This document shows positions 17,840 to 26,140 of a stretch of DNA of 64,000 nt, piece after piece. The notes beneath the pieces were generated by a model. It saw only the letters and a program-made list of their open reading frames with translations. It made no database searches and was not told the origin of the DNA. The DNA lies in NCBI RefSeq assembly GCF_900100945.1, contig NZ_FNCG01000018.1:1-64000 (forward strand), read 5' to 3'. Every line of letters starts with the position of its first letter. Position 1 is the first letter of the stretch. This DNA is from Mucilaginibacter gossypii. Its GTDB lineage: Bacteria > Bacteroidota > Bacteroidia > Sphingobacteriales > Sphingobacteriaceae. Position numbers and translations under genes: made by a program.

Positions 17840-19282
17840 CTAAAACTGAAAATAAATAAAATCAGAACCACCGGTTTGCATGTACATTCCTATAAAAACT
17901 ATGATAATTGAATAAAAGCTCCAACGCAAAATGGGTGGCCATCTCAAACCAACATTCTCTATAGCATATCTCCCCTCCCTTCCAATCCATTCAACCGCCA
18001 TAAAAACTACCAGGATCAATAACATTACCGGGCGGGGAGGATTATGGGGAGCAGTGAACAAGCTGCGGTTAAAAAGATCACCTATAATTTGAAAAGCCTG
18101 GCCAATACTGGCCGATCGGAAAAATATCCACGCAATTACAGTTAACGAAAATGTGGAAACCATTTGCATTAATTCCTTAAATGATGGTAGTAAACGACCC
18201 TGGGCTACGATTTCGAGGTTGTTCCGGTTTGTTTTCATCACAATGGATGGTATGATAAACAACGCGTTTAAAAAACCCCAGATTATAAATGTCCAGTTTG
18301 CGCCATGCCAGAAACCACTTACTATAAATATGATAAAAGTGTTTCTTATCCGCATCCAAAGGTTGCCTTTACTTCCGCCTAAAGGGATATACAAATAATC
18401 CTTAAACCAGCTTGATAACGAGATATGCCATCGTCTCCAGAACTCTGCCATATCGCGCGAAAAGTAAGGAAACGCGAAATTCCGAAGCAAGTCAATGCCA
18501 AAGAGTTTAGCCGTTCCGATGGCAATATCTGAGTAGCCTGAAAAATCCCCATATATTTGAAACGTAAACATCAAGGCCCCTAATGCTAACGTACTGCCTG
18601 TATAATTTGAAGAATGATTAAAAACCATATTGGCATATTCGGCGCAATTGTCGGCGATAATCACTTTCTTGAAAAGTCCCCACAAAATTTGCCGGCATCC
18701 GTCTATTGCCTTACTGTAATCAAAAACCCTTTTCTGCTTTATTTGCGGTAATAAGTGAGTCGCCCTCTCAATTGGGCCTGCTACCAGCAGTGGGAAAAAA
18801 CTCACGAATAATGAATAATCTACAAAATTACGCTCCGGTTTGATCCGTCCTTTATATATATCGATAACATAAGATAGGCCATGAAATGTGTAGAACGAAA
18901 TACCTACCGGTAGTATTACATTAATTGCAGAAGCGTGAAGCGTTATTCCGAAATGGCTGAAACTTGAAATCAACGATTCAGCGAAAAAGTTATAGTATTT
19001 AAATACACCTAAAAAACCAAGATTAACGGTTACACTTAGCCAAAACAAAAATCGCTTTAGTTTTAAGCTCTTTGCGTCTTCCATTTTCAACCCGGTGAAA
19101 TAATCAAGTAAGGTTGAAAAGATCAATAAAAAAAGAAACCTGTAGTCCCAGCAAGAATAAAAATAATAGCTGGCTGCTAATAAAAGTATGTTTTGAATTT
19201 TTAATCCATTTTTATTTATTAACCAGTATAAACAGAAAATGATTGGTAAAAAAAAGGCGAAGTTAAGTGAATTAAAAAGCAT
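17840..19282 (-). CDS. MBOAT family O-acyltransferase (AlgI-like)
   Basis: 480 residues with about eleven membrane helices. MLFNSLNFAFFLPIIFCLYW is the classic N-terminus of the family. The central WRRWHISLSSWFKDYLYIPL and SGFWHGANWTFIIWG hold the two conserved histidines, the second being the proposed catalytic residue. These proteins pass acyl (usually acetyl) groups across the inner membrane. It is followed immediately by its SGNH partner (gap three bases). Together with the acyltransferase-3 at 12528 this locus has two independent O-acylation routes. Confidence 0.9.
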   Translation of the reverse strand: MLFNSLNFAFFLPIIFCLYWLINKNGLKIQNILLLAASYYFYSCWDYRFLFLLIFSTLLDYFTGLKMEDAKSLKLKRFLFWLSVTVNLGFLGVFKYYNFFAESLISSFSHFGITLHASAINVILPVGISFYTFHGLSYVIDIYKGRIKPERNFVDYSLFVSFFPLLVAGPIERATHLLPQIKQKRVFDYSKAIDGCRQILWGLFKKVIIADNCAEYANMVFNHSSNYTGSTLALGALMFTFQIYGDFSGYSDIAIGTAKLFGIDLLRNFAFPYFSRDMAEFWRRWHISLSSWFKDYLYIPLGGSKGNLWMRIRNTFIIFIVSGFWHGANWTFIIWGFLNALFIIPSIVMKTNRNNLEIVAQGRLLPSFKELMQMVSTFSLTVIAWIFFRSASIGQAFQIIGDLFNRSLFTAPHNPPRPVMLLILVVFMAVEWIGREGRYAIENVGLRWPPILRWSFYSIIIVFIGMYMQTGGSDFIYFQF

Positions 19283-19501
19283 AGGCTATTATTTTAAATA
19301 AAACCAGCTAAGTAGCTAAATATAAATTGATTGCATCGAAAATCAAATTCATTTCAGCTCCTTTTGCTATCGATAAAAATAGTAGGATTATATTAATAGA
19401 AAGCTTTTTTGAAGCGACAGTTTAATGCACAAAATGTGAGCAATTATGCGCAAAAACCAAACGCATATAATAGTAAGAGATGTAGCATGGGTTTTAATGC
19501 T

Positions 19502-20092
19502 TCAGGTTAACACTTGTGCTAACAACTGCATTGTTAAAGGTTTGGGTATATAGCTTTTAATAAAAGGGTAGCGCTGATTTATAATATTATCTAAAGGTTC
19601 AATTGAATTTGAAACGAGATGAACGTGTATAGGAACATTTAAATTGTTATTAATTTTTTCAAAATGTTCAAGAAACTCCCAACCATCCATAACCGGCATG
19701 TGTATATCTAAAAATATAATAGCGGGTAAACCACTTTCGTTTTTTAAATTAATTTCCAGGTCATGAAGAAGCATTTTTCCATTTTTATAAAAATCTGCCT
19801 TGATAAAAGGCGCATTTCGAAGCAAATTCTTAACAGAATAATGATACATCAAGTCGTCATCGACTATCGCTATTGATTTTATTGGCCTGTGATTTAGCAT
19901 CGAAAAAAGCTCGATTTGCAAATCGAGCGTGACAGAAGATAAAAGTTCAGAACCACAAGTAGCACAACCGAACGATTGAGTAAGTACCGCTTCCTCACTC
20001 AATTTAACGGGCACACATTGGTAACCGTATACCGAATTTGGACAGTCTTTATTAAAGCAATAACAAATTGTAAATGTCGAATTTTTCATCAC
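19502..20092 (-). CDS. Receiver domain protein with N-terminal Cys-rich (zinc-ribbon-like) segment
   Basis: 196 residues. Residues 1-60 carry Cys at 10, 12, 17, 26, 43 and 46, including FGCATCG, spaced like a small zinc-binding or redox ribbon. Residues 70-196 are a CheY-like receiver with IVDDD (76-80), Asp130 in AIIFLDIHMP, and SYIPKPL carrying the conserved Lys. No DNA-binding output is present. An N-terminal metal-binding module in front of a lone receiver is unusual. The gene stands alone, upstream of the MBOAT gene on the same strand (gap about 220 bases). Confidence 0.75.
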   Translation of the reverse strand: MMKNSTFTICYCFNKDCPNSVYGYQCVPVKLSEEAVLTQSFGCATCGSELLSSVTLDLQIELFSMLNHRPIKSIAIVDDDLMYHYSVKNLLRNAPFIKADFYKNGKMLLHDLEINLKNESGLPAIIFLDIHMPVMDGWEFLEHFEKINNNLNVPIHVHLVSNSIEPLDNIINQRYPFIKSYIPKPLTMQLLAQVLT

Positions 20093-20764
20093 AACAAATC
20101 ATCTGAGTAAAAGCTGAAACCAGGGTTTTTCCTATTTACTATCTCTTTACTTAAAAAAATAGAATGAGCCCTTTTCAGACCTTATTCTATATCATATAAA
20201 CCACAATTGAAAAATCCACTTTCAAAAGTAATAAACGGGAACGGCAATAACCTTCTCACTGCTACCCAATATATTACACACATATGCCCATTTCTTTATA
20301 TTAATTTATTGAGTTATTGGATTACTGATTGTTTTCTTTATTAGCCTGAGGCGATATATGTTTTTTTACATTTATCCAGCTTAAAAAGGCAACAAATTTA
20401 ACATAGCCCTATACAAGCCCGATCGAAGGACTAATTTATTTAGGAATTCCGGTAAAACCGCCGCGATGACGAAAAAAATCGGGCCGAATTTAAATTAGAA
20501 ATTGTTCAGGGGACTGCCAGCAACTAGCCAATGCATTCATTCATTCTTCATGATTATAAATAATCTTTGTAAGAGAGTGTTGCGACGATCATTTGCTGGC
20601 AGTTTGTCCATTTTTTTTCATTGAAAATTAGTGCTTTTTTTTAGTTATTATTACTGATTATTTTCAAATAAACACAACAAACACCAATTGATTGCGTATG
20701 AATACATACAGCAAGAAACTCACGATGTTTATCAAAAAATGCACCTCCTTTTAGATATTATAAA
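20093..20764. other. Intergenic region with a spaced inverted repeat
   Basis: About 670 bases between divergent genes. The only clear structure is an 11-bp inverted repeat spanning 20513-20603 (listed separately). A GATCGAAGG..ATCGGG-type dyad near 20420-20480 is weak. No RNA gene or coding frame is supported. Confidence 0.4.
20513..20603. repeat. 11-bp inverted repeat spanning 91 bp
   Basis: ACTGCCAGCAA (20513-20523) and TTGCTGGCAGT (20593-20603) are exact inverse copies, separated by 69 bases. They could be the ends of a small non-autonomous element, or a regulatory dyad. Confidence 0.5.
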
Positions 20765-21112
20765 ATGAGCAACCAACGAAAACGCGCTTTGAACATTATC
20801 CGAACCAAAAAAAACTTAGCGGTTTTGAACTTGGTTAAGCTCGAAAAAGTAAAAATTGAATACCTTAAAAAAGAACTTAATTTTTTCCAGGAACCTGAAT
20901 TCATTTCTTACTCCATGGGTACGCTTAAAGTAATTGACGGCCTCAATAAAAATGAGCTACTAAAAATTGAGTTGGAATCGTTGTTTGATAAGATGAGCAA
21001 GGCAAAAATGAGCCTCGATAATTACCATCAAGAGTTAGACCTTCTTATTAAAAAAGTAGACAGTAGCGATGTAGATACCGGTTCCTTCAATAAGGATCAG
21101 CGGACTAGTTAA
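20765..21112 (+). CDS. Small charged helical protein, unknown
   Basis: 115 residues, Lys/Leu/Glu-rich and predicted almost wholly helical (VLNLVKLEKVKIEYLKKELN, then IELESLFDKMSKAKMSLDNY). No signal peptide and no family recognised. The ATG has a purine-rich upstream region. Its stop overlaps the stop of the convergent GT9 gene (shared bases 21110-21111), so there is no room for a terminator between them, and transcripts from both strands must read into each other. Confidence 0.5.
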   Translation: MSNQRKRALNIIRTKKNLAVLNLVKLEKVKIEYLKKELNFFQEPEFISYSMGTLKVIDGLNKNELLKIELESLFDKMSKAKMSLDNYHQELDLLIKKVDSSDVDTGSFNKDQRTS

Positions 21113-22272
21113 TTTATTTCACTTTTATTTATAGCAAGTGCTTCGTGTACATTACGTAGTACTGCTTCACTAACCCTGTGTGGCGATATACGAGTCATAC
21201 ATATATTATGGCTGCATTTTAATTTCCCGCAGCCAGTAGTAAAATCACAATCAACAGTCTCTTTTATAATAATTACCTGATCTTTGTATAAAGATATTGG
21301 TTTCCATTCATCGACATTAACCGTCCCGCTAAATATTAAAACTATTTTTCGATAAAGCAACGCTGCTATATGTGAAAAGCCTGAATCTAAACCTAAAAAC
21401 AATGTGCATTTTTTAACGATGGAAATTGACTGTAACATTGAAAATTTGCCAACACCGTTGGTGACATTATTAAGCAGGGAAATCTCCGTCATTTCATCTG
21501 GCGATAAATCAGCCTCTACTCCCATCACATATACCGGAAAGTATAACGCTATCCCTTTAATTACCTGAATAAAATTTTGGACCGGCCATTTCCGCGCCTG
21601 TGCTCCAGTGCCTAAATGTACCAACACAAATTTTTCGGGTAATGTTACGCCCTCAATGGGATCACAGGGTAAATCGTTTGGCTCCCAGTATTCTGAAAAC
21701 ACTGGATCTGGCAAATTCAGATAGTTAAAAAGCGGATTAATCCTTTTTGATACATGCCCGCGGTGCACGTAAGGTAATTCTGCATCCAGTAAAGCACCGC
21801 CACCCCCTACGTTATAACCGGCAAATATTTTTTTTTTTGCAAAAAGCTTTAAAAATAAATTATTTCTTAGATCCCCTCTAACGTCAAACAGTATCCCTGT
21901 CTTTATTCTGCGTAGCTGATCCAAAAATTTCAGATAGGATATTTTTTTGTCTCTTGAAAAATAAGGGGCGTCGGCAACATACACAGCATCTATAAAAGGC
22001 ACTTTAGTAGCTATTTTAAAGTTTCCGCTGCTAACTGCCAAGCTTATTTTGGCCCCCGTCATAATTTTTAAAGCCTTTATGGCGGGTAGCATTAATATCA
22101 TATCACCAATATGAGCTAACTGTACAAGTGTTATCTCTTCTTTTTCATCACACTTAAATCTATGATCGTTTTGGCTTTTAAAAAAGTATGTTATCCGATC
22201 TATCAACTTAATGAACTTGATAGATCTTTCTGACGAATCAGGATAGAATCGATAATTAACCGGCGTTTTCAT
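21109..22272 (-). CDS. Glycosyltransferase family 9 (heptosyltransferase-like)
   Basis: 387 residues with the GT9/GT-B layout: N-terminal LVQLAHIGDMILMLPAIKAL, the acceptor-side domain with FDVRGDLRNNLFLKLF, then VLVHLGTGAQARKWPVQNFI (the start of the ADP-heptose domain) and FLGLDSGFSHIAALL (donor-binding D-S-G-x-x-H). GT9 enzymes usually transfer heptose from ADP-heptose. The location directly downstream of rfaE1-gmhA-rfaE2 supports a heptose donor here. It is the last gene of the long minus-strand operon. A Cys-rich C-terminal segment (DCDFTTGCGKLKCSHNICMT) is also seen in family members. Confidence 0.85.
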   Translation of the reverse strand: MKTPVNYRFYPDSSERSIKFIKLIDRITYFFKSQNDHRFKCDEKEEITLVQLAHIGDMILMLPAIKALKIMTGAKISLAVSSGNFKIATKVPFIDAVYVADAPYFSRDKKISYLKFLDQLRRIKTGILFDVRGDLRNNLFLKLFAKKKIFAGYNVGGGGALLDAELPYVHRGHVSKRINPLFNYLNLPDPVFSEYWEPNDLPCDPIEGVTLPEKFVLVHLGTGAQARKWPVQNFIQVIKGIALYFPVYVMGVEADLSPDEMTEISLLNNVTNGVGKFSMLQSISIVKKCTLFLGLDSGFSHIAALLYRKIVLIFSGTVNVDEWKPISLYKDQVIIIKETVDCDFTTGCGKLKCSHNICMTRISPHRVSEAVLRNVHEALAINKSEIN

Positions 22273-22357
22273 TGTTGTGTTTTCGCTTTTAAAATATTTA
22301 ACAAGGAAACGGCATTGTCACATTGCCAGGTAAGCAGGAAATTGTGTGGCCTGATTG

Positions 22358-22864
22358 TCATTCAGACGCCTGGGCCTGAAGTCTTTCAATAATTTTTGTT
22401 GATGAAACACCGTCAACAAAAATTATTGTTTCTACCCGCCCCCCCCTGGCCTGCACTTCCTGGCTTCCAACTATGTTTTTCACAGTGTAATCCCCTCCTT
22501 TTACAAGTATATCAGGATTGATATTGGTGATCACGTTAAGTGGGGTATCATCTTCAAATACAACTATGGCATCAACAAAATATAATGCGGATAACAGAGC
22601 CGCCCTGTCGTGCTGGTTGTTTATAGGGCGATTAAGCCCTTTCAGGCGGCTAACGGAGGTATCAGAATTAAGGCCGATAATAAGTTTATCACCTAATTCT
22701 TTAGCCTTTAGCAAGTAACTAACATGCCCAATATGTAGAACATCAAAAACTCCGTTTGTAAAAACAATTCGTTGACCTTCATCTTTCCAGTTTGTTACCT
22801 GCTGCAGTAATGCCGGTAAATTATATACTTTTTCGCTTAATAATGCAGAAAGGCTGTTTTCCAT
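22358..22864 (-). CDS. rfaE2: D-glycero-beta-D-manno-heptose 1-phosphate adenylyltransferase
   Basis: 168 residues, a nucleotidyltransferase of the cytidylyltransferase fold. VFTNGVFDVLHIGHVSYLLK contains the H-x-G-H signature, and SVSRLKGLNRPINNQHDRAA and GGRVETIIFVDGVSSTKIIE complete the family pattern. The reaction is heptose-1-phosphate plus ATP to ADP-heptose. In E. coli this activity is the C-terminal half of HldE; here it is a separate protein. It starts 13 bases after gmhA. Confidence 0.9.
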   Translation of the reverse strand: MENSLSALLSEKVYNLPALLQQVTNWKDEGQRIVFTNGVFDVLHIGHVSYLLKAKELGDKLIIGLNSDTSVSRLKGLNRPINNQHDRAALLSALYFVDAIVVFEDDTPLNVITNINPDILVKGGDYTVKNIVGSQEVQARGGRVETIIFVDGVSSTKIIERLQAQASE

Positions 22865-22877
22865 TGTTTATAGGATA

Positions 22878-23435
22878 TTATTCAAATAAATTATCAACTG
22901 CTTTACATAAGATATGCCCAATTAGAATGTGCATTTCCTGTATTCGGGCAGTAAAGATTGAAGGGACAATGATATTCAGATCACAACAATCATTCATTTT
23001 TCCTCCATCACGGCCAGATAAGCCTAATGTTTTACAATTTAAAGCCCTGGCTACGTCAAAAGCCTTAATAATACCAGCACTGTTACCACTCGTTGAAATG
23101 CCTATAAATAAATCACCTGCAGACGCCAAGCCTTCTAATTGTCTGGAAAAAACCTGATCATAACCGTAATCATTGGCTATAGCTGTGAGTGCAGATGTAT
23201 CGGTAGTAAGTGCTATACCAGGTAATGGTTTTCGCTCTTTAACAAACCGGCCTGTAAGTTCGGCGGCAATGTGCTGCGCATCGGCAGCACTTCCGCCATT
23301 TCCGGCAAGTAAAACTTTATTACCGGCCTTAATGACTTCACAAATTATGGCACAGGCGGCTTCAATATCAGGAACAAGATTGTCAATCACCTTCGTGATA
23401 ACGTCACGGTGATCTTTTAATTCATCAGAAATCAT
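22878..23435 (-). CDS. gmhA: Sedoheptulose-7-phosphate isomerase
   Basis: 185 residues with a SIS fold. LLAGNGGSAADAQHIAAELT and FIGISTSGNSAGIIKAFDVA are the phosphosugar-binding loops, and the His of QEMHILIGH is a metal-ligand candidate. It converts sedoheptulose-7-phosphate to D-glycero-D-manno-heptose-7-phosphate, the first step of ADP-heptose synthesis, in the cytoplasm. It is flanked by the kinase and adenylyltransferase genes in pathway order interrupted only by GmhB, whose gene is not seen in this window. Confidence 0.92.
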   Translation of the reverse strand: MISDELKDHRDVITKVIDNLVPDIEAACAIICEVIKAGNKVLLAGNGGSAADAQHIAAELTGRFVKERKPLPGIALTTDTSALTAIANDYGYDQVFSRQLEGLASAGDLFIGISTSGNSAGIIKAFDVARALNCKTLGLSGRDGGKMNDCCDLNIIVPSIFTARIQEMHILIGHILCKAVDNLFE

Positions 23436-23470
23436 GATAATTTAAGTTGTAGATGTTATAATGTAAAGAT

Positions 23471-24475
23471 TTATGGCACCAGCTGAATGCCTTGTACTCC
23501 TCTTTGGGTAAGATCTGCCAGGATTTCCTCAACCGTAGTAGTAACCGCGCCTAAACGACGAATTACAATAGCAGCCGCATGATTGGCAAGTTCGCAGGCA
23601 TCCGCCAAATCCATGCCTAATGAAATGAAGTAAGCAATACAGGCAATTACGGTATCTCCGGCACCCGTAACATCAAAAACTTCTGTAGCTTTTACCGGCA
23701 GCTCAACATGGGAGTCGGGCGAAAGGAGGACCATCCCTTGTTCTGATAGTGTAACTACCAGGTAAGGCACTTCGGTTTGATCGAATATAACGTTAGCCGC
23801 ATTCTTCAGTTTTTCAATTGAATTAATATTTTCAGATTTTGAAGCTTCAGCAAGTTCTTTTCTATTTGGTTTTATAAGGAAGGCCCCTTTGTACTTTTTG
23901 TAATCAAGGCCTTTGGGGTCAACAATAACTCGTTTGCCATGTTGTGTGGCCAATGCAACAACGCGGTTTGTGAAAGATTCTGTAAACAACCCCTTATTAT
24001 AATCGGATAGCACTACCAAATCGGTTTCCTGAACTGCATCATTGATTTTGTCTATCAATTCATTCTCAAGCGCTGTGGAAATCGGATGTACAACCTCGTT
24101 ATCAAGCCTGAGCAACTGATGGTTCCCAACCAAAACCCTCGTTTTTAACGTGGTAACCCTGGTGCTATCTTTTACTATCAGGTCTGTTTCTAAAAAATCG
24201 ATCTTTAAACGGTCAATTAACTGAACTCCGGCATTATCATTCCCAATCATTCCGGCTACGCTAACATTTGCGCCTAAACTAACCAGGTTTTGGATCACAT
24301 TAGCAGCACCGCCCAATGTAATCGATTCATTTTGAATATTAACAATTGGAACGGGTGCCTCGGGCGATAACCGGCTAGAACTACCATATATGTAACGGTC
24401 AATCATCAAATCGCCAACTACCAATATTTTAGGTTTTTGTTTGAATTGTATCTCTGATACTTTTTGTGTTAACAT
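23471..24475 (-). CDS. rfaE1: D-glycero-beta-D-manno-heptose-7-phosphate kinase
   Basis: 334 residues, PfkB/ribokinase fold. ILVVGDLMIDRYIYGSSSRL and SPEAPVP match RfaE1, GGAANVIQNLVSLGANV is the substrate lid region, and DVTGAGDTVIACIAYF holds the catalytic G-A-G-D. It phosphorylates heptose-7-phosphate at C1 to give the 1,7-bisphosphate. In E. coli it is the N-terminal half of HldE; here the halves are split. The gene begins 29 bases after the WcaJ-type gene. Confidence 0.92.
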   Translation of the reverse strand: MLTQKVSEIQFKQKPKILVVGDLMIDRYIYGSSSRLSPEAPVPIVNIQNESITLGGAANVIQNLVSLGANVSVAGMIGNDNAGVQLIDRLKIDFLETDLIVKDSTRVTTLKTRVLVGNHQLLRLDNEVVHPISTALENELIDKINDAVQETDLVVLSDYNKGLFTESFTNRVVALATQHGKRVIVDPKGLDYKKYKGAFLIKPNRKELAEASKSENINSIEKLKNAANVIFDQTEVPYLVVTLSEQGMVLLSPDSHVELPVKATEVFDVTGAGDTVIACIAYFISLGMDLADACELANHAAAIVIRRLGAVTTTVEEILADLTQRGVQGIQLVP

Positions 24476-24504
24476 ACAACTTGGCTCTTAAGTTAAAAAT
24501 TTTG

Positions 24505-25881
24505 TTAGTAGGCGTTTTCCTCGCCTTTTATAATGTTGTAAACGGTTTTATAAACTATTTTCAACTCGAGCCACATCGACCAATTTTCCAGGTACCAGAT
24601 ATCGTGTTTAACTCGCTGTTCCATAAGGGCAGGATCGTGGGTTTCACCTCTGAAACCGTTTACCTGGGCCCAGCCAGTTATACCAGCTTTTAGAAAATGC
24701 CTTACCATGTATTTATCAATGATCTGGCTATATTGCTTTGTCATGTTAAGCGGATGCGGACGCGGGCCAACAACGCTCATATCGCCAAGCAATACGTTAA
24801 AAAACTGTGGTAACTCATCGAGGCTGGTACGCCGCAGGAAAGTTCCGATTTTTGTAACCCGGCTATCATTTTTAGTGGCTTGTAAATCTGCCTGGTTATT
24901 CACCTTCATGCTCCTGAACTTATAACACAAAAATGACTTGTTGTCCCTACCGCTTCTTAACTGTTTAAACATCACCGGACCACGGCTTTCAAGCTTGATC
25001 AGCAGCCCGATAAGTGGGTATAACCAACTTAACAAAAAGACAATGACCAACAAACTGAACAAAATATCAAAAACCCTCTTTTTAAAGCGATTTTCAATCT
25101 CTTCCAATGGTTCGTTACGATTACTTAATACTGCAAAATTTCCCATGTAACTTAGTTTCAAGCTATTCACAGTTGAGTTTGATATATCCGGTACAAGTTT
25201 TAACCTCAGGCAGGATTTATCCGCCTCCTCTTGTAGTTTATTATATTCAGTGATACGCTCTGGGGATAGAGACACGTAAACATCTCTTATGCCAGAATTT
25301 GCTGCACTAACAATCTGCTCTTTAACAGATTCCAACAACTCACCGCCATTATCAAGTATCGAGTTATCCTCCTGATTTAAAAAACCCTGAAAGGAAAAGT
25401 GATTATCAGTATCTTGAAAAAAGCCGGCCAACCGAAGCCCCATCGAATTCAAACCTATTACAGCGACAGATCGCGTGATGTTGAAATTCTTTTTAAGTGT
25501 CCGTTCAAAAGCGGCTCCTAAAACCCGGCTCAACGCCAGGCCTACCAGAACCAGTAAATAAAACAGAAAAATTAAAGTGAAGGAGAATTGATGAGCTTTT
25601 GCCAATACGACGAATGACAAAAACAGCACAGAAAATACAATAAAGCTCTTTACTGTTAACCGGTAGATATTGTCAAGACGATGAATTGATTTGCTTGTAT
25701 AAAGGCCGGATAACAATGCTGCAAGCAACCACAGATAGTTTGCACTCATCACCGATCCCATATCAACACCTGTCTTATCATAACCCAGCAAATCAACGAC
25801 CAGCAAAAATGACAGGTTAATTACAGCAAGATCGGTGACGGCCATCACAAAATAAATTAAAAAAAGGTAGCGTGTCTTCAT
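24505..25881 (-). CDS. Polyprenyl glycosylphosphotransferase (WcaJ/PglC superfamily, EPS initiation)
   Basis: 458 residues: four or five N-terminal membrane helices, a CoA-binding-like Rossmann segment (RSVAVIGLNSMGLRLAGFFQ), a re-entrant helix, and the C-terminal bacterial sugar transferase domain. The domain carries KRVFDILFSLLVIVFLLSWL, GPVMFKQLRSGRDNKSFLCY, KFRSMKV, RRTSLDELPQFFNVLLGDMS and VVGPRPHP. It transfers a hexose-1-phosphate, most often glucose, to undecaprenyl phosphate, committing the repeat unit. A 259-base gap to ugd upstream is the largest in the operon and could hold an internal promoter. Confidence 0.88.
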   Translation of the reverse strand: MKTRYLFLIYFVMAVTDLAVINLSFLLVVDLLGYDKTGVDMGSVMSANYLWLLAALLSGLYTSKSIHRLDNIYRLTVKSFIVFSVLFLSFVVLAKAHQFSFTLIFLFYLLVLVGLALSRVLGAAFERTLKKNFNITRSVAVIGLNSMGLRLAGFFQDTDNHFSFQGFLNQEDNSILDNGGELLESVKEQIVSAANSGIRDVYVSLSPERITEYNKLQEEADKSCLRLKLVPDISNSTVNSLKLSYMGNFAVLSNRNEPLEEIENRFKKRVFDILFSLLVIVFLLSWLYPLIGLLIKLESRGPVMFKQLRSGRDNKSFLCYKFRSMKVNNQADLQATKNDSRVTKIGTFLRRTSLDELPQFFNVLLGDMSVVGPRPHPLNMTKQYSQIIDKYMVRHFLKAGITGWAQVNGFRGETHDPALMEQRVKHDIWYLENWSMWLELKIVYKTVYNIIKGEENAY

Positions 25882-26140
25882 AGGAGTGTTTTTTAAAATA
25901 CCATGTTTAGAATGCTTTCAAATTAACTTCGCCTAAATATTTAAAATAAAAAAATAATAAGCTTAACAACTCAAATAGAAAAAGTTAACAAACTAATGGC
26001 GAATTCTTTAACAATAATACAATATACACGCTACTCTTTCAGGCAAATTATGATTCTGGCACTAATATGTATAAAACTGTGCAATCTCAAATTGTTACGG
26101 TAAATCGTGGTTGAATGAAGGTATAATCACCACTCTGCCA

